A stretch of DNA of 60,115 nucleotides from GCA-002282575 sp964606405 (GTDB lineage: Bacteria > Pseudomonadota > Gammaproteobacteria > Thiomicrospirales > Thiomicrospiraceae). A program made the position numbers and the translations under genes. Where the stretch lies: NCBI GenBank assembly GCA_964606405.1, contig CAZSGH010000015.1, positions 1 to 60,115 of the forward strand. Reading direction: 5' to 3'. The notes beneath the pieces were generated by a model, which worked only from the letters and a program-made list of their open reading frames with translations, had not been told where the DNA came from and did not search any database. Within the stretch, counting starts at the first letter, position 1, and every line of letters begins with the position of its first letter. Shown piece by piece: positions 34,233 through 42,857 of this stretch.

Positions 34233-34814
34233 TTAATGATGGGCTTTTAACCAAGCTTGCGTGAGTGCTTCCGCTTGAGCGCGTTGTTCTGCTGGTAAGG
34301 CTTTGGCGAGTTTTTCGAGTGGTGCTTTTGCTTTATCGTAACCATTCATGCTGGCGAGACTGAGCCATTTATAAGCCTGTAGGTCGTCTTGATCGACACC
34401 CTTACCCAGTCCGTACAGAATACCTAAATTATTCTGAGCTGGAGCATGGTTTTGTTGTGCGGCTTTCGCGTACCATGCCACCGCGTATTTGTAATCTTTT
34501 TTAAGCAGCAGTCCTGTAACGTAAAAGGAACCAAGGTCGTTTTGGGCATCGGCATGACCTTGCTCAGCAGCACGCGAAAACCAAGCAAAAGCACGCTTAT
34601 AATCTTGTTCGACGCCTTGTCCGCTGCTATATGCTTTAGCAAGTTGGTATTGTGCTTGCGCATTGTTTTGCTGCGCGAGCTGCATCCACTCAGCCGATGC
34701 GGCTGCATAATCTCCTTTCTGATAAGCAGCGTTTGCCTCATCAAGTCCAGCAATGGCATTCTGTGAGAAAGAAGCCATCACTAACAAAGAGGCGAATAGT
34801 GTTCTGCTGATCAT
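34233..34814 (-). CDS. Secreted Sel1-repeat protein
   Basis: About 193 residues from ATG 34814, which puts a signal peptide at the N-terminus (MISRTLFASLLVMASF, cleavage after AIA). At least three Sel1-like repeats follow (AQYQLAKAYSSGQGVEQDY, AQNDLGSFYVTG, AQNNLGILYGLGKGVDQDD), each ending in AFAWF-, AVAWY- or AYKWL-type helices. Sel1 proteins act as scaffolds for protein contacts. The frame is open upstream to 34862, but that part would precede the signal peptide and run into the metH remnant. Before insertion of the ATPase cassette this gene would have followed metH directly. Confidence 0.85.
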   Translation of the reverse strand: MISRTLFASLLVMASFSQNAIAGLDEANAAYQKGDYAAASAEWMQLAQQNNAQAQYQLAKAYSSGQGVEQDYKRAFAWFSRAAEQGHADAQNDLGSFYVTGLLLKKDYKYAVAWYAKAAQQNHAPAQNNLGILYGLGKGVDQDDLQAYKWLSLASMNGYDKAKAPLEKLAKALPAEQRAQAEALTQAWLKAHH

Positions 34815-34843
34815 TCTATGATTTTCATCGTTTTCACGTTTAA

Positions 34844-34918
34844 TTAAACTCCTCAGGATCATACCCCAAGTTGGGTGCTAACCAACGCTCGGCTTCACCA
34901 ATGGTCATTCCTTGCTGT
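34844..34918 (-). pseudogene. Duplicated 3' end of metH, left boundary of the ATPase cassette
   Basis: About 70 bases match the metH 3' end at 38128-38197 with six differences. Translated in the metH frame it reads QGMTIGEAERWLAPNLGYD and then PEEFN before a TAA, against KGMTIGEAERWLAPNLGYD and PEEFD in metH. All differences inside the shared codons but the last residue are synonymous. It is therefore a real metH end from a once-functional allele, not a chance repeat. It abuts the last codons of the P-loop ATPase gene. Confidence 0.93.
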
Positions 34919-36380
34919 GCTGTTTAACAGGCTTTACTCCGCCACGACGACCTAAACCAAAACCAACTCGGTACAAATCAGGCATATCAATGCGACCGTC
35001 TTTTTTGATGTTGATAACTCCTATTTTTTCTAGATCATTTTTTAGCCCCAACCAGCCATCTTCACTACTTTGTATGGGTAATCTACTCGTATCTTCTCTG
35101 GTGCTTCCTATTTCATTTCTAAGATGCTCTAGTTCTTCAGGAAAAGCCTCTTGCCATTTTGCTTCTAGCGTAGAAAATTCACAGGGTAATGTAATGCCTC
35201 TTAGAGGTTCCGTAACCTGGCCTAACCACCAGTAGTCCTCCTTCAGCTCTGTAACTCGGACTTGAGAGGCTTGTTGCACCCCTTTTTTAATGCCTTCATA
35301 ATGTAGAGCAAGAGGATGGTCGCTATATGTTTCTCGTGAAAGTTCGGCGGCATTTCTGAGTGCAATTAGAAATGATCTTGGGGAGGTAATGCCTTGTCCG
35401 TCGGCTAAATGACTAACTGTCCAAACATAAGGGACTCCTCTTCTAGGATCTTTACCCATCCATTCACCAGCCAGTAATGCGAATAGTTTTCGTTGTTCAT
35501 CTGTATTTCTCTTAAAAGATGCGCTAACGTAAAAAGGAGGTGTTGCTATATCGGCTTCTAATTGGCTAACCTGTGTGTATAGGTCTCGTAGACACTGACC
35601 GTCATTACCATCAGCATTGCATAACGTCTGCCATAATAAACCGTAAAGGTCATTACTCGACCAAGTTAATTCGACTTTAGTTGCAAGTAACTTAGATGCA
35701 TCAGGAAAGCTAAGAATGTTACGAGCAAATTGGTCTGCACGTAAAAAAACTTTTGCAGTTAAATGAGAAAAAGATTTTAGCCACAAAACAACACGTAATA
35801 AATCTCTCGCAATTTCATCCATTGTTTGCCAGCTATCACTGGTTAGGTCTAGGGCATCGAACAGAATTAATCCTGTTTTTTGTTGTTGCTGTAATAACTG
35901 GTTTGCTGATTCAACCAGTCCCGCAAAAGCTTCTGGATTTTGCTCAACCCAACTGACATCATCTTTCCATGAATTGCGTAGATTTATATTATCAATTATA
36001 GAAGATAACCAGCGATAAATGACTGTTCGCCATATGTTATAAGCTGAAAATTGGGTTAGTAATTGCGTAAAAGTGTCTTTATCAGGATAGTTTTTGGTGC
36101 TTGACTTTGCTGTATATCCTGTGTAAACAATAAGTTGCTTTAACTCTGGTAAGTTAGTAGAAAGTTGTTGACGAATATGATCGTCAGCAAGTGCATTTGT
36201 CCAAAAAGATTTACCAACGCCTCTAGCGCCAATGACAAGATGACAAGATAGGCGTAATGCTTTTGTGTGTGCTAGAGGTAGATAAACATTTTTCTTATCT
36301 ATTTTTTCTGAAGAAGTGGCTGTTTCCTGAGGTAATGCCCCAATAATTGCGTTACGAATTATGCTCGCATCATTTGTCAT
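34905..36380 (-). CDS. P-loop ATPase, third gene of a HEPN/KGGVGR cassette
   Basis: About 491 residues. ATG 36380 has GGAG six bases upstream; the TTG at 36386 is less likely. Walker A is GARGVGKS (about 51-58) and Walker B LILFDALD (about 171-178), so it is a STAND/AAA-like NTPase. The C-terminus (DGWLGLKNDLEKIGVINIKK, then DGRIDMPDLYRVGFGLG) looks like a winged-helix domain. There is no signal or membrane segment. It overlaps the upstream ATPase gene by 11 bases and ends inside the duplicated metH end. I do not know a named function; a signalling or effector-switch ATPase in a conflict system would fit. Confidence 0.75.
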   Translation of the reverse strand: MTNDASIIRNAIIGALPQETATSSEKIDKKNVYLPLAHTKALRLSCHLVIGARGVGKSFWTNALADDHIRQQLSTNLPELKQLIVYTGYTAKSSTKNYPDKDTFTQLLTQFSAYNIWRTVIYRWLSSIIDNINLRNSWKDDVSWVEQNPEAFAGLVESANQLLQQQQKTGLILFDALDLTSDSWQTMDEIARDLLRVVLWLKSFSHLTAKVFLRADQFARNILSFPDASKLLATKVELTWSSNDLYGLLWQTLCNADGNDGQCLRDLYTQVSQLEADIATPPFYVSASFKRNTDEQRKLFALLAGEWMGKDPRRGVPYVWTVSHLADGQGITSPRSFLIALRNAAELSRETYSDHPLALHYEGIKKGVQQASQVRVTELKEDYWWLGQVTEPLRGITLPCEFSTLEAKWQEAFPEELEHLRNEIGSTREDTSRLPIQSSEDGWLGLKNDLEKIGVINIKKDGRIDMPDLYRVGFGLGRRGGVKPVKQHSKE

Positions 36381-37653
36381 CTTCAACTCCTACTAGAGAT
36401 AGAACAGGCTTAATCAGATCATCAAACATCGTTTGTACAACATTTTTATCAATATTTTCTAAATCGCCATGCAAAGATGCCAATCCATGAAATGAACGAT
36501 GCCAGCGAATGAGCCAAGGGTAGTGTGGGGCAGCTTGATCTTCTCCATCAAAATTGAATCCAATATCACTATCTGGTTGTAGCTCATCATAAGCGTAGTC
36601 GGTAAAAATATGATGAGCATTTTCTCTTAAGTCGGCAACATAATCTTGTCCACCTGTTTCAGGAATCATAGATGCTACGATTTGCAGTCGCTCACGAATG
36701 TCTATAATGTTGCCCATTCTTAACCAATAGTCAAATAGGATACTATAACCAGTCCATGTTTGTGCACCAGCGAGCGCGAACAGCAGAATCAAATCGGCTT
36801 TGAGATGAGTAATACAGGTGGAGGCGATTTCATCAATGCCTGCTCTTGAATCAATTAAAATTATATCTGGTTGATGAGCTTGTTCGAGATTGCTGATTAA
36901 TCTTTCTAAACGATCAGCCCAGCTTTCGCGATGACCATCAGCTGACGTTTTTGGCATCCATACACGACCAAGCTTTGAAATGTATTCGCCAAATTCACGC
37001 CCATGTGCAGGCACTACCCAAATATCGCCATTGCGCGATAATAAGCTAGTAGCTACCATGTCGCTCAGAATAGTGTTGCCATTATCAACTAAGTCCTCAA
37101 CTAACCAATCCGTAATGCCGTATGTCGGGCGACGATCTTCTGGCAAAAGATTCGAAGACAATCCTGGAGACTCTAAATCCAAGTCTAGTACCAAGACTTT
37201 TTTACCTTGCTCTGCCAGTGACCAAGCAGTAACGGCTAAAGCCGTCGAGCGACCAACGCCACCTTTAATAGAAAAGAAAACAATCCTTTTCGCCTGATTT
37301 TCTTCTGGTTGCACGATCTTTGCCCACTGGTTCTCACTGGCAAGGCGATCAGCAATAAAAACGTTATTAAACTGGTCATCATCTAGCACAAAAACAGGGG
37401 AAAGTTGCTTGATGCTCTGAATATCTTCTTCGTATAGGATAAAGGATGATGTCGCATGATGGGGACTCAAGGCTGTTTTTAAGTCTTCTTCGAGTTGTGT
37501 GAGGTCTGTTACCTCGTATTGTTCAGAAATAATCAAGCGTACACGACCATTTAAGTCGCGATTAATGATGATTTCACCTAGTTGGGCAATCAGTGATAAA
37601 TGTTGATTGAAAACCTGTTTAATCTCATTAAGGATTTGATCAAAAGTAATCAT
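36370..37653 (-). CDS. KGGVGR-variant MinD/ParA-like ATPase
   Basis: 427 residues. An N-terminal domain of about 115 residues of unknown fold is followed by a deviant Walker A, KGGVGRST (130-137), the switch I-like VLVLDLDLESPGL (153-165), and DIILIDSRAGID as Walker B. The Arg in place of Lys/Thr in KGGxGKT marks the KGGVGR variant class rather than a plasmid partition ParA. LRADLILLFALAG-like and YSILFDYWLRM helices follow. It overlaps the HEPN-like gene by four bases (ATGA) and the next ATPase by 11. There is no ParB gene or partition site nearby, arguing against a plasmid segregation role. Confidence 0.8.
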   Translation of the reverse strand: MITFDQILNEIKQVFNQHLSLIAQLGEIIINRDLNGRVRLIISEQYEVTDLTQLEEDLKTALSPHHATSSFILYEEDIQSIKQLSPVFVLDDDQFNNVFIADRLASENQWAKIVQPEENQAKRIVFFSIKGGVGRSTALAVTAWSLAEQGKKVLVLDLDLESPGLSSNLLPEDRRPTYGITDWLVEDLVDNGNTILSDMVATSLLSRNGDIWVVPAHGREFGEYISKLGRVWMPKTSADGHRESWADRLERLISNLEQAHQPDIILIDSRAGIDEIASTCITHLKADLILLFALAGAQTWTGYSILFDYWLRMGNIIDIRERLQIVASMIPETGGQDYVADLRENAHHIFTDYAYDELQPDSDIGFNFDGEDQAAPHYPWLIRWHRSFHGLASLHGDLENIDKNVVQTMFDDLIKPVLSLVGVEDDK

Positions 37654-38066
37654 GCTTGTATCAATCCATCTCGTTGTGCTTGTTTAATCAATGTGTTCAC
37701 AGATTCTGCGCCTTGTTTGTGGGGGGCAACAATGGGTTGCGTAAAATTGCCCTGATTGGCATAACGTTGACTCACATCCCAATCAGTAAAGAAATTTGTT
37801 GCTGGTAGCAGATAGTTTGAACCTAAATGATGACCAAAGCGATAAGATTCATAACGGGGTAATAGACTAGGAATGTGTTTTTTATCGGAATTTTGAAGAT
37901 TGTTATTTCCTGATGATGGTAACATAAAACAGACCATCAATGCTTTTAACCCACATTCAGCAGACAATCCATATAAGTGATCGGCATTTGCCCAGCGTTG
38001 TGCGTTATAAAGTGTATCTGCGTCCTTAAGATGACGATGATGAGCGTCTTGAAAGTCAGTGGTCAT
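37650..38066 (-). CDS. HEPN-like small protein, first gene of the cassette
   Basis: 138 residues. The first half is a helical bundle with HLKDADTLYNAQRWANADHL and YGLSAECGLKALM, the layout of HEPN domains. R24 and H30 match an R-x5-H spacing close to the R-x4-6-H motif of HEPN ribonucleases. The second half is less ordered. HEPN proteins are common toxin-type RNases or antiviral effectors. The gene starts about 60 bases downstream of the metH stop, with a weak ribosome binding site, and overlaps the KGGVGR ATPase gene. The HEPN call is moderate; the RNase activity is inference. Confidence 0.6.
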   Translation of the reverse strand: MTTDFQDAHHRHLKDADTLYNAQRWANADHLYGLSAECGLKALMVCFMLPSSGNNNLQNSDKKHIPSLLPRYESYRFGHHLGSNYLLPATNFFTDWDVSQRYANQGNFTQPIVAPHKQGAESVNTLIKQAQRDGLIQA

Positions 38067-38123
38067 TTTTTAATCTTTTTGAATAATTACACTTTCTGAT
38101 TCTACCTTATCGCTCAAATATCA

Positions 38124-41100
38124 TCAATCAAACTCCTCAGGATCATAGCCTAAGTTCGGTGCTAACCAACGCTCGGCTTCACCAATAGTCATACCTTTGC
38201 GTTGAGCGTAGTCTTCCACTTGGTCACGACCAATCGCGCCGACACCAAAGTAACGCGATTCAGGATGCGAGAAGTAAAAACCCGACACCGCCGCCGTGGG
38301 GTACATGGCAAAGCTTTCGGTAATGGCAAGCCCGATATTTTCAGTCGGCTTGAGCAGTTCCCATAAAATACCTTTTTCGGTATGTTCTGGGTTGGCGGGG
38401 TAGCCTGGGGCGGGGCGAATACCACGATACTTTTCGGCAATTAGGGCTTCGTTATCGAGGTTCTCGTCTTTAGCATAACCCCAAAACTCTTTACGCACAC
38501 GCTCGTGCAAGCGTTCGGCAAAGGCTTCTGCCAAACGGTCGGCGAGAGCTTTGAGCATGATGCTGTGGTAGTCATCATGATCAGCTTCAAAACGGGCAAT
38601 GTGTTCATCGATACCGATGCCAGCCGTGACCGCAAAGCCGCCGATATAGTCACGAATATGACGTGCGGGTAAGTCGAGTTTGGCGGTGCAGCAAGGGCAA
38701 CCTAAACCATGCGGATTGAGCGGCGCGATGTAGTCCGACAAACACTGATTGTAACCGCCGCGTTTTTTATCCATCTGCTGACGGATATGGTGCAAGCGCG
38801 TGATTTCTTCTTTGCGGTTGTCGTCTTTGAACAGGATGATATCGTCGCCATTATCGGCACGGTTGGCAGGCCAGAAGCCGAATACGCCTTTCGCGGTCAG
38901 CCATTTTTCGGACACAATCTGGCGCAGCATCAGTTGCGCGTCGATATAGAGTTTGTTGGCTTCGACACCCACCACCTTATCGGTCAGAATGGCAGGGAAG
39001 GTTCCCGCCAATCCCCACGCATTGAAAAATGGTAACCAGTCGATGCGTTCAATCAGGTCTTCGAGCGGATAGTCTGCCAACACCTGCACGCCTAAGAAGC
39101 TGGGTTTGGGCGGCTTGTAGTTATCCCAGTCGAGGGCGATGTGGTTAGCGCGAGCCGTCGATAAAGGAATACGGGCTGCGCCTTCGCCACGTTTTTTGCG
39201 TTCTTCGCGCACTTGCACATATTCGGCTTTGGTTTGTGCTTTGAAGGCGTCGCGTAATTCTTGCGACAGCAGTGATTGCGCCACACCAACGGCACGCGAG
39301 GCATCCTTCACATAGACCACAGCGCCTTCGTAAGCAGGGTCGATTTTGACCGCCGTGTGGGCGCGGCTGGTGGTTGCGCCACCAATGAGCAGCGGCATGG
39401 TGAAGCCTTGACGTTGCATTTCTTTGGCGACGTGTACCATTTCATCTAGGCTGGGCGTGATTAAGCCCGACAAGCCAATCATGTCTGCGCCCCAGTCTTT
39501 TGCCGACTGTAAAATCTTTTCGCTCGATACCATCACACCCAAGTCGAGGACATCGAAATTGTTACATTGGAGTACCACGCCAACAATGTTTTTACCGATG
39601 TCGTGAACGTCGCCTTTAACGGTTGCCATGACAATTTTGCCTTGGCTGTTGCCGCCGCCGTTGCGTTCTTTTTCGGCGAGTAGCGCAGGCTGTAACCAAG
39701 CGACGGCTTTTTTCATCACCCGTGCCGATTTGACCACCTGCGGTAAAAACATTTTACCCGCACCAAACAAGTCACCGACGACATTCATGCCGTCCATTAA
39801 CGGACCTTCGATGACATGCAACGGGCTACCGATTTTGGCGAGGGCTTCTTCGGTATCGGCATCGATAAAGGCATCAATGCCTTTTACTAACGCGTGTTCT
39901 AAGCGTTTTTCAATCGGCAATTCGCGCCATGCCAAGACTTCGGTTTCCACTTCTGCACCTGCATGCGAAAACTCTTGCGCAATATTCAGCAAGCGCTCAG
40001 AGGCTTCTGGGTCTTTGTTCAGCACCATATCATCAATGGCAATCCGCAGCTTTTCGGGGATGTCGTCGAACATCACCATCGCGCCTGCATTGACGATGCC
40101 CATGTCCATGCCTGCTTGAATGGCATAGTATAAAAAGACACTGTGAATCGCTTCGCGTACAGGGTTGTTACCACGGAAGGAGAAGGAAACGTTACTCACG
40201 CCGCCCGAAATATGACAATGGGGCAGGGTTTGTTTGATGGTGCGTGTCGCTTCGATAAAATCGACGGCATAGTTGTTATGTTCTTCGATACCTGTACCAA
40301 TGGCGAACACATTGGGGTCGAAAATAATGTCTTCGGGCGGGAAGCCATTAGCAACCAGCAAGTTGTAAGCACGGGTACAAATGTCCACCTTGCGTGCATA
40401 GGTATCAGCTTGTCCGACTTCATCGAATGCCATGACGACGGCAGCGGCGCCAAAGTAACGTAGGATACGGGCGTTCTCTAAAAACTTAGCTTCACCTTCT
40501 TTCATCGAAATCGAGTTAACGATGCCCTTGCCTTGTAAGCACGATAGCCCCGCAACCACTGCTTCCCATTTCGACGAGTCGATCATCATCGGCACACGGG
40601 CAATATCAGGTTCGGCGGCGATCAGGTTCACAAACGTGGTCATTTCTTTGACCGCATCCAGCATGCCTTCATCCATATTGATGTCGATAATCTGTGCGCC
40701 GTTTTCGACTTGCTTTAAGGCGATACTCAGGGCTTCGTTGTAGTTACCTTCTTTAATCAAGCGACGGAACAATGCCGACCCAGTGACGTTGGTGCGTTCA
40801 CCGACATTGGCAAACACAATACGCTCGTCGAGTGTGAGCGGCTCTAAGCCAGATAAGCGCGTGAAAATAGGAATATCGGGAATGACACGCGGCGCGTGAG
40901 CGGTGACGGCTTTGGCAATGGCGGCAATATGCGCAGGCGTTGAGCCACAGCAACCACCAGCAATGTTTAACCAGCCATTCGCTGCCCAGTCACCGACTTC
41001 TTTTGCCATGTCTTCGGGCGACAAGTCGTACTCACCAAATTCATTGGGTAAGCCTGCATTGGGGTGAACCGATACGCGACATTCGGCAATGCGCGATAAT

Positions 41101-41885
41101 TCTTCGACATAAGGGCGCAATTCGGCAGGGCCGAGGGCGCAGTTTAAGCCAATGGCAATCGGCTTGGCATGACGTACCGAATTGTAAAAGGCTTCGAGTG
41201 TTTGACCCGACAAAGTACGACCCGAGGCATCGGTAATCGTACCCGAAATCCAAATCGGGATGTCTTCGCCACGCTCATCTTGTAGTTCCATAATGGCGTA
41301 AATGGCGGCTTTGGCGTTTAGGGTATCGAAGATGGTTTCGATCATTAAGAAATCAGCGCCACCTTCGAGTAAGGCAATGGCCGCTTCACGGTAAGCGGCT
41401 TTTACTGCCATAAAGGTGGTGGCACGATAGCCTGGGTCGTTAACATCGGGTGAGAGCGACAAGGTTTTGCTCGTTGGACCTAACACCCCTGCGACCCAAG
41501 CCATTTTTCCTGTATCGCTGGTAAACTGGTCGGCTGTTTTACGTGCCAATGCCGCGCCTTCGCGGTTTAACTCGACCACCAAGTGCGCCATATCATAGTC
41601 TTCCTGCGCGACACTGGTGCTGTTAAAGGTATTGGTTTCGAGTACTTGAGCGCCTGCATCCAAATAACTGCGATGAATGGCGCCAATTACGTCGGGGCGC
41701 GTGAGCGTCAACAGGTCGTTATTGCCTTTGAGATCAATCGGGTGTTCGGTAAAACGCGTGCCACGAAAGTCTGCTTCTTCAAGCTTATAGCTTTGAATCA
41801 TCGTGCCCATCGCGCCATCTAATATAAGTGTGCGTTCGCTGAGTGCTTGCAAGAATGATTGGCGTCTGGCTTGAATGGTGTTCAT
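38124..41885 (-). CDS. metH: Cobalamin-dependent methionine synthase
   Basis: 1253 residues, full length. Domains in order: homocysteine-binding with zinc Cys (GLNCALGP and GGCCGSTPAH), pterin/methyl-THF binding (ANVGERTNVTGSALFRRL), cobalamin cap, cobalamin binding with the VKGDVHDIGKNIVGVVL motif containing the axial His, and the reactivation domain with RPAPGYPANPEHTEK for S-adenosylmethionine. It moves a methyl group from methyl-tetrahydrofolate to homocysteine. Only about 65 unique bases lie between its start and repeat copy 7, so no cobalamin riboswitch is present. Its last 70 bases recur at 34844. Confidence 0.97.
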   Translation of the reverse strand: MNTIQARRQSFLQALSERTLILDGAMGTMIQSYKLEEADFRGTRFTEHPIDLKGNNDLLTLTRPDVIGAIHRSYLDAGAQVLETNTFNSTSVAQEDYDMAHLVVELNREGAALARKTADQFTSDTGKMAWVAGVLGPTSKTLSLSPDVNDPGYRATTFMAVKAAYREAAIALLEGGADFLMIETIFDTLNAKAAIYAIMELQDERGEDIPIWISGTITDASGRTLSGQTLEAFYNSVRHAKPIAIGLNCALGPAELRPYVEELSRIAECRVSVHPNAGLPNEFGEYDLSPEDMAKEVGDWAANGWLNIAGGCCGSTPAHIAAIAKAVTAHAPRVIPDIPIFTRLSGLEPLTLDERIVFANVGERTNVTGSALFRRLIKEGNYNEALSIALKQVENGAQIIDINMDEGMLDAVKEMTTFVNLIAAEPDIARVPMMIDSSKWEAVVAGLSCLQGKGIVNSISMKEGEAKFLENARILRYFGAAAVVMAFDEVGQADTYARKVDICTRAYNLLVANGFPPEDIIFDPNVFAIGTGIEEHNNYAVDFIEATRTIKQTLPHCHISGGVSNVSFSFRGNNPVREAIHSVFLYYAIQAGMDMGIVNAGAMVMFDDIPEKLRIAIDDMVLNKDPEASERLLNIAQEFSHAGAEVETEVLAWRELPIEKRLEHALVKGIDAFIDADTEEALAKIGSPLHVIEGPLMDGMNVVGDLFGAGKMFLPQVVKSARVMKKAVAWLQPALLAEKERNGGGNSQGKIVMATVKGDVHDIGKNIVGVVLQCNNFDVLDLGVMVSSEKILQSAKDWGADMIGLSGLITPSLDEMVHVAKEMQRQGFTMPLLIGGATTSRAHTAVKIDPAYEGAVVYVKDASRAVGVAQSLLSQELRDAFKAQTKAEYVQVREERKKRGEGAARIPLSTARANHIALDWDNYKPPKPSFLGVQVLADYPLEDLIERIDWLPFFNAWGLAGTFPAILTDKVVGVEANKLYIDAQLMLRQIVSEKWLTAKGVFGFWPANRADNGDDIILFKDDNRKEEITRLHHIRQQMDKKRGGYNQCLSDYIAPLNPHGLGCPCCTAKLDLPARHIRDYIGGFAVTAGIGIDEHIARFEADHDDYHSIMLKALADRLAEAFAERLHERVRKEFWGYAKDENLDNEALIAEKYRGIRPAPGYPANPEHTEKGILWELLKPTENIGLAITESFAMYPTAAVSGFYFSHPESRYFGVGAIGRDQVEDYAQRKGMTIGEAERWLAPNLGYDPEEFD

Positions 41886-41950
41886 TTTTGTTGAGTCTGT
41901 AGCTGTTTATATGCGCAAATTATAACGCATTTAAGTGCAATAGACTTTTT

Positions 41951-42099
41951 GGGCACTTCTAAAAAGTCAATGGGTAGGTAGTCTGGAGGAAGGGATTGCG
42001 AAAAATAGCATGTAACCTATTGATTAACTCCCTTCCTTCAGCTGAAAAATAAACTTGGAAAGTCTAAAAACAAGCGAAGCGAGGTTTTTAGGGACTCCC
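41951..42099 (+). repeat. Dispersed ~150-bp intergenic repeat, copy 7
   Basis: Forward orientation; this copy is close to the consensus. Left end CTTCTAAAAAGTCAATGGGT, internal GGAGGAAGGGATTGCG / AACTCCCTTCCTTC, and right hairpin CTAAAAACAAGCGAAGCG ... GTTTTTAG. It is about 95% identical to copy 9, 2.8 kb away. It lies between metH and the P-II-like genes. Confidence 0.95.
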
Positions 42100-42103
42100 T
42101 TTT

Positions 42104-42445
42104 CTATTCTTGCTGTTCACGCATGAGTGGCAGGCTAAACTCTGTTGCACAAGGAATGGCAACTTGATAAATGTAACGACCATGCGATAAGTGCAAATCA
42201 GTCAGTTCGTATAGGGTGTGAAAGGTCGCATCGGCATGTTCAGGATGGACAATAATGTTAAGCATATCAATTTCTTGCCATTCAGGATGACGTAGGTCGT
42301 GATGCCCATAGATGCCGCGTCCTGTATCGTGCTGAATATTGATAATCTGGATACGTTCGTACAGTGTTTTAATAATGGCACTACCCAGTCCTCTGGGTAC
42401 GGTGCAAACAATCATGGTTGCAGGATAACAAGCCTGATTCATCAT
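42104..42445 (-). CDS. P-II-like regulatory protein, second gene
   Basis: 113 residues with the P-II ferredoxin-like fold: MIVCTVPRGLGSAIIKTLYE, then GRGIYGHHDLRHPEW in the T-loop region and MLNIIVHPEHADATFHTLYE. The uridylylated Tyr motif of GlnB/GlnK is absent. P-II proteins bind nucleotides and gate transporters or enzymes. It overlaps the other P-II-like gene by four bases and follows a DUF1538 membrane protein in the same direction, so the three are probably one regulatory unit. The ligand is unknown. Confidence 0.78.
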   Translation of the reverse strand: MMNQACYPATMIVCTVPRGLGSAIIKTLYERIQIINIQHDTGRGIYGHHDLRHPEWQEIDMLNIIVHPEHADATFHTLYELTDLHLSHGRYIYQVAIPCATEFSLPLMREQQE

Positions 42446-42837
42446 GCTGTTTCTGCCTGATGTGCAAGGTTTTGCATCAGCTTGACTTTATGTCTAACTG
42501 CAGGCGGAATATAGGTAGCGGCACGTTCTAGTGGGGTAATAAACATGATGCCCATGCCAGGCATATCCAGCTTCCCTGCGATAAACATGGCATTAAAGAC
42601 TTCTTCTTGTTGCTGCTTCGAAACCATAATCTGTATCACTTCTTTTTCAGCTTCGATGGTAATACTCAATAGTCCCAGTCGTTCTCGCACACCAGCACCA
42701 CGCCCATAATGAATCGATGCGCCTTGTGCGCCAGCGAGTCGTGCTGCCGCGACAACGGTATCTGCCATGCCTTTTTGAATCATGCAGGTAATCAGGGCGA
42801 CATCCGTTAAGATGGTCATTTCACTTTTATTATTCAT
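42442..42837 (-). CDS. P-II-like regulatory protein, first gene
   Basis: About 131 residues from ATG 42837, with GGAG eight bases upstream; a TTG 12 bases earlier is in frame. P-II signatures include TDVALITCMIQKGMADTVVA, GASIHYGRGAGVRERLG (T-loop/nucleotide region) and SITIEAEKEVIQIMVSKQQ. The uridylylation Tyr motif is missing. It begins about 20 bases after the DUF1538 gene and overlaps the second P-II-like gene. Two different P-II-like proteins beside one membrane protein suggest dual gating of a transporter. Confidence 0.82.
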   Translation of the reverse strand: MNNKSEMTILTDVALITCMIQKGMADTVVAAARLAGAQGASIHYGRGAGVRERLGLLSITIEAEKEVIQIMVSKQQQEEVFNAMFIAGKLDMPGMGIMFITPLERAATYIPPAVRHKVKLMQNLAHQAETA

Positions 42838-42857
42838 GGTTAGCTCCAAATTTCCTT

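Noticed and set aside
36370..37653. KGGVGR ATPase taken as a plasmid partition ParA
   Set aside because: The Walker A motif is the KGGVGR variant, a long extra N-terminal domain is present, and there is no ParB gene or partition site beside it.
41886..42103. Cobalamin or S-adenosyl riboswitch upstream of metH
   Set aside because: Only about 65 unique bases precede the gene, and the rest is repeat copy 7, which also occurs beside unrelated genes.
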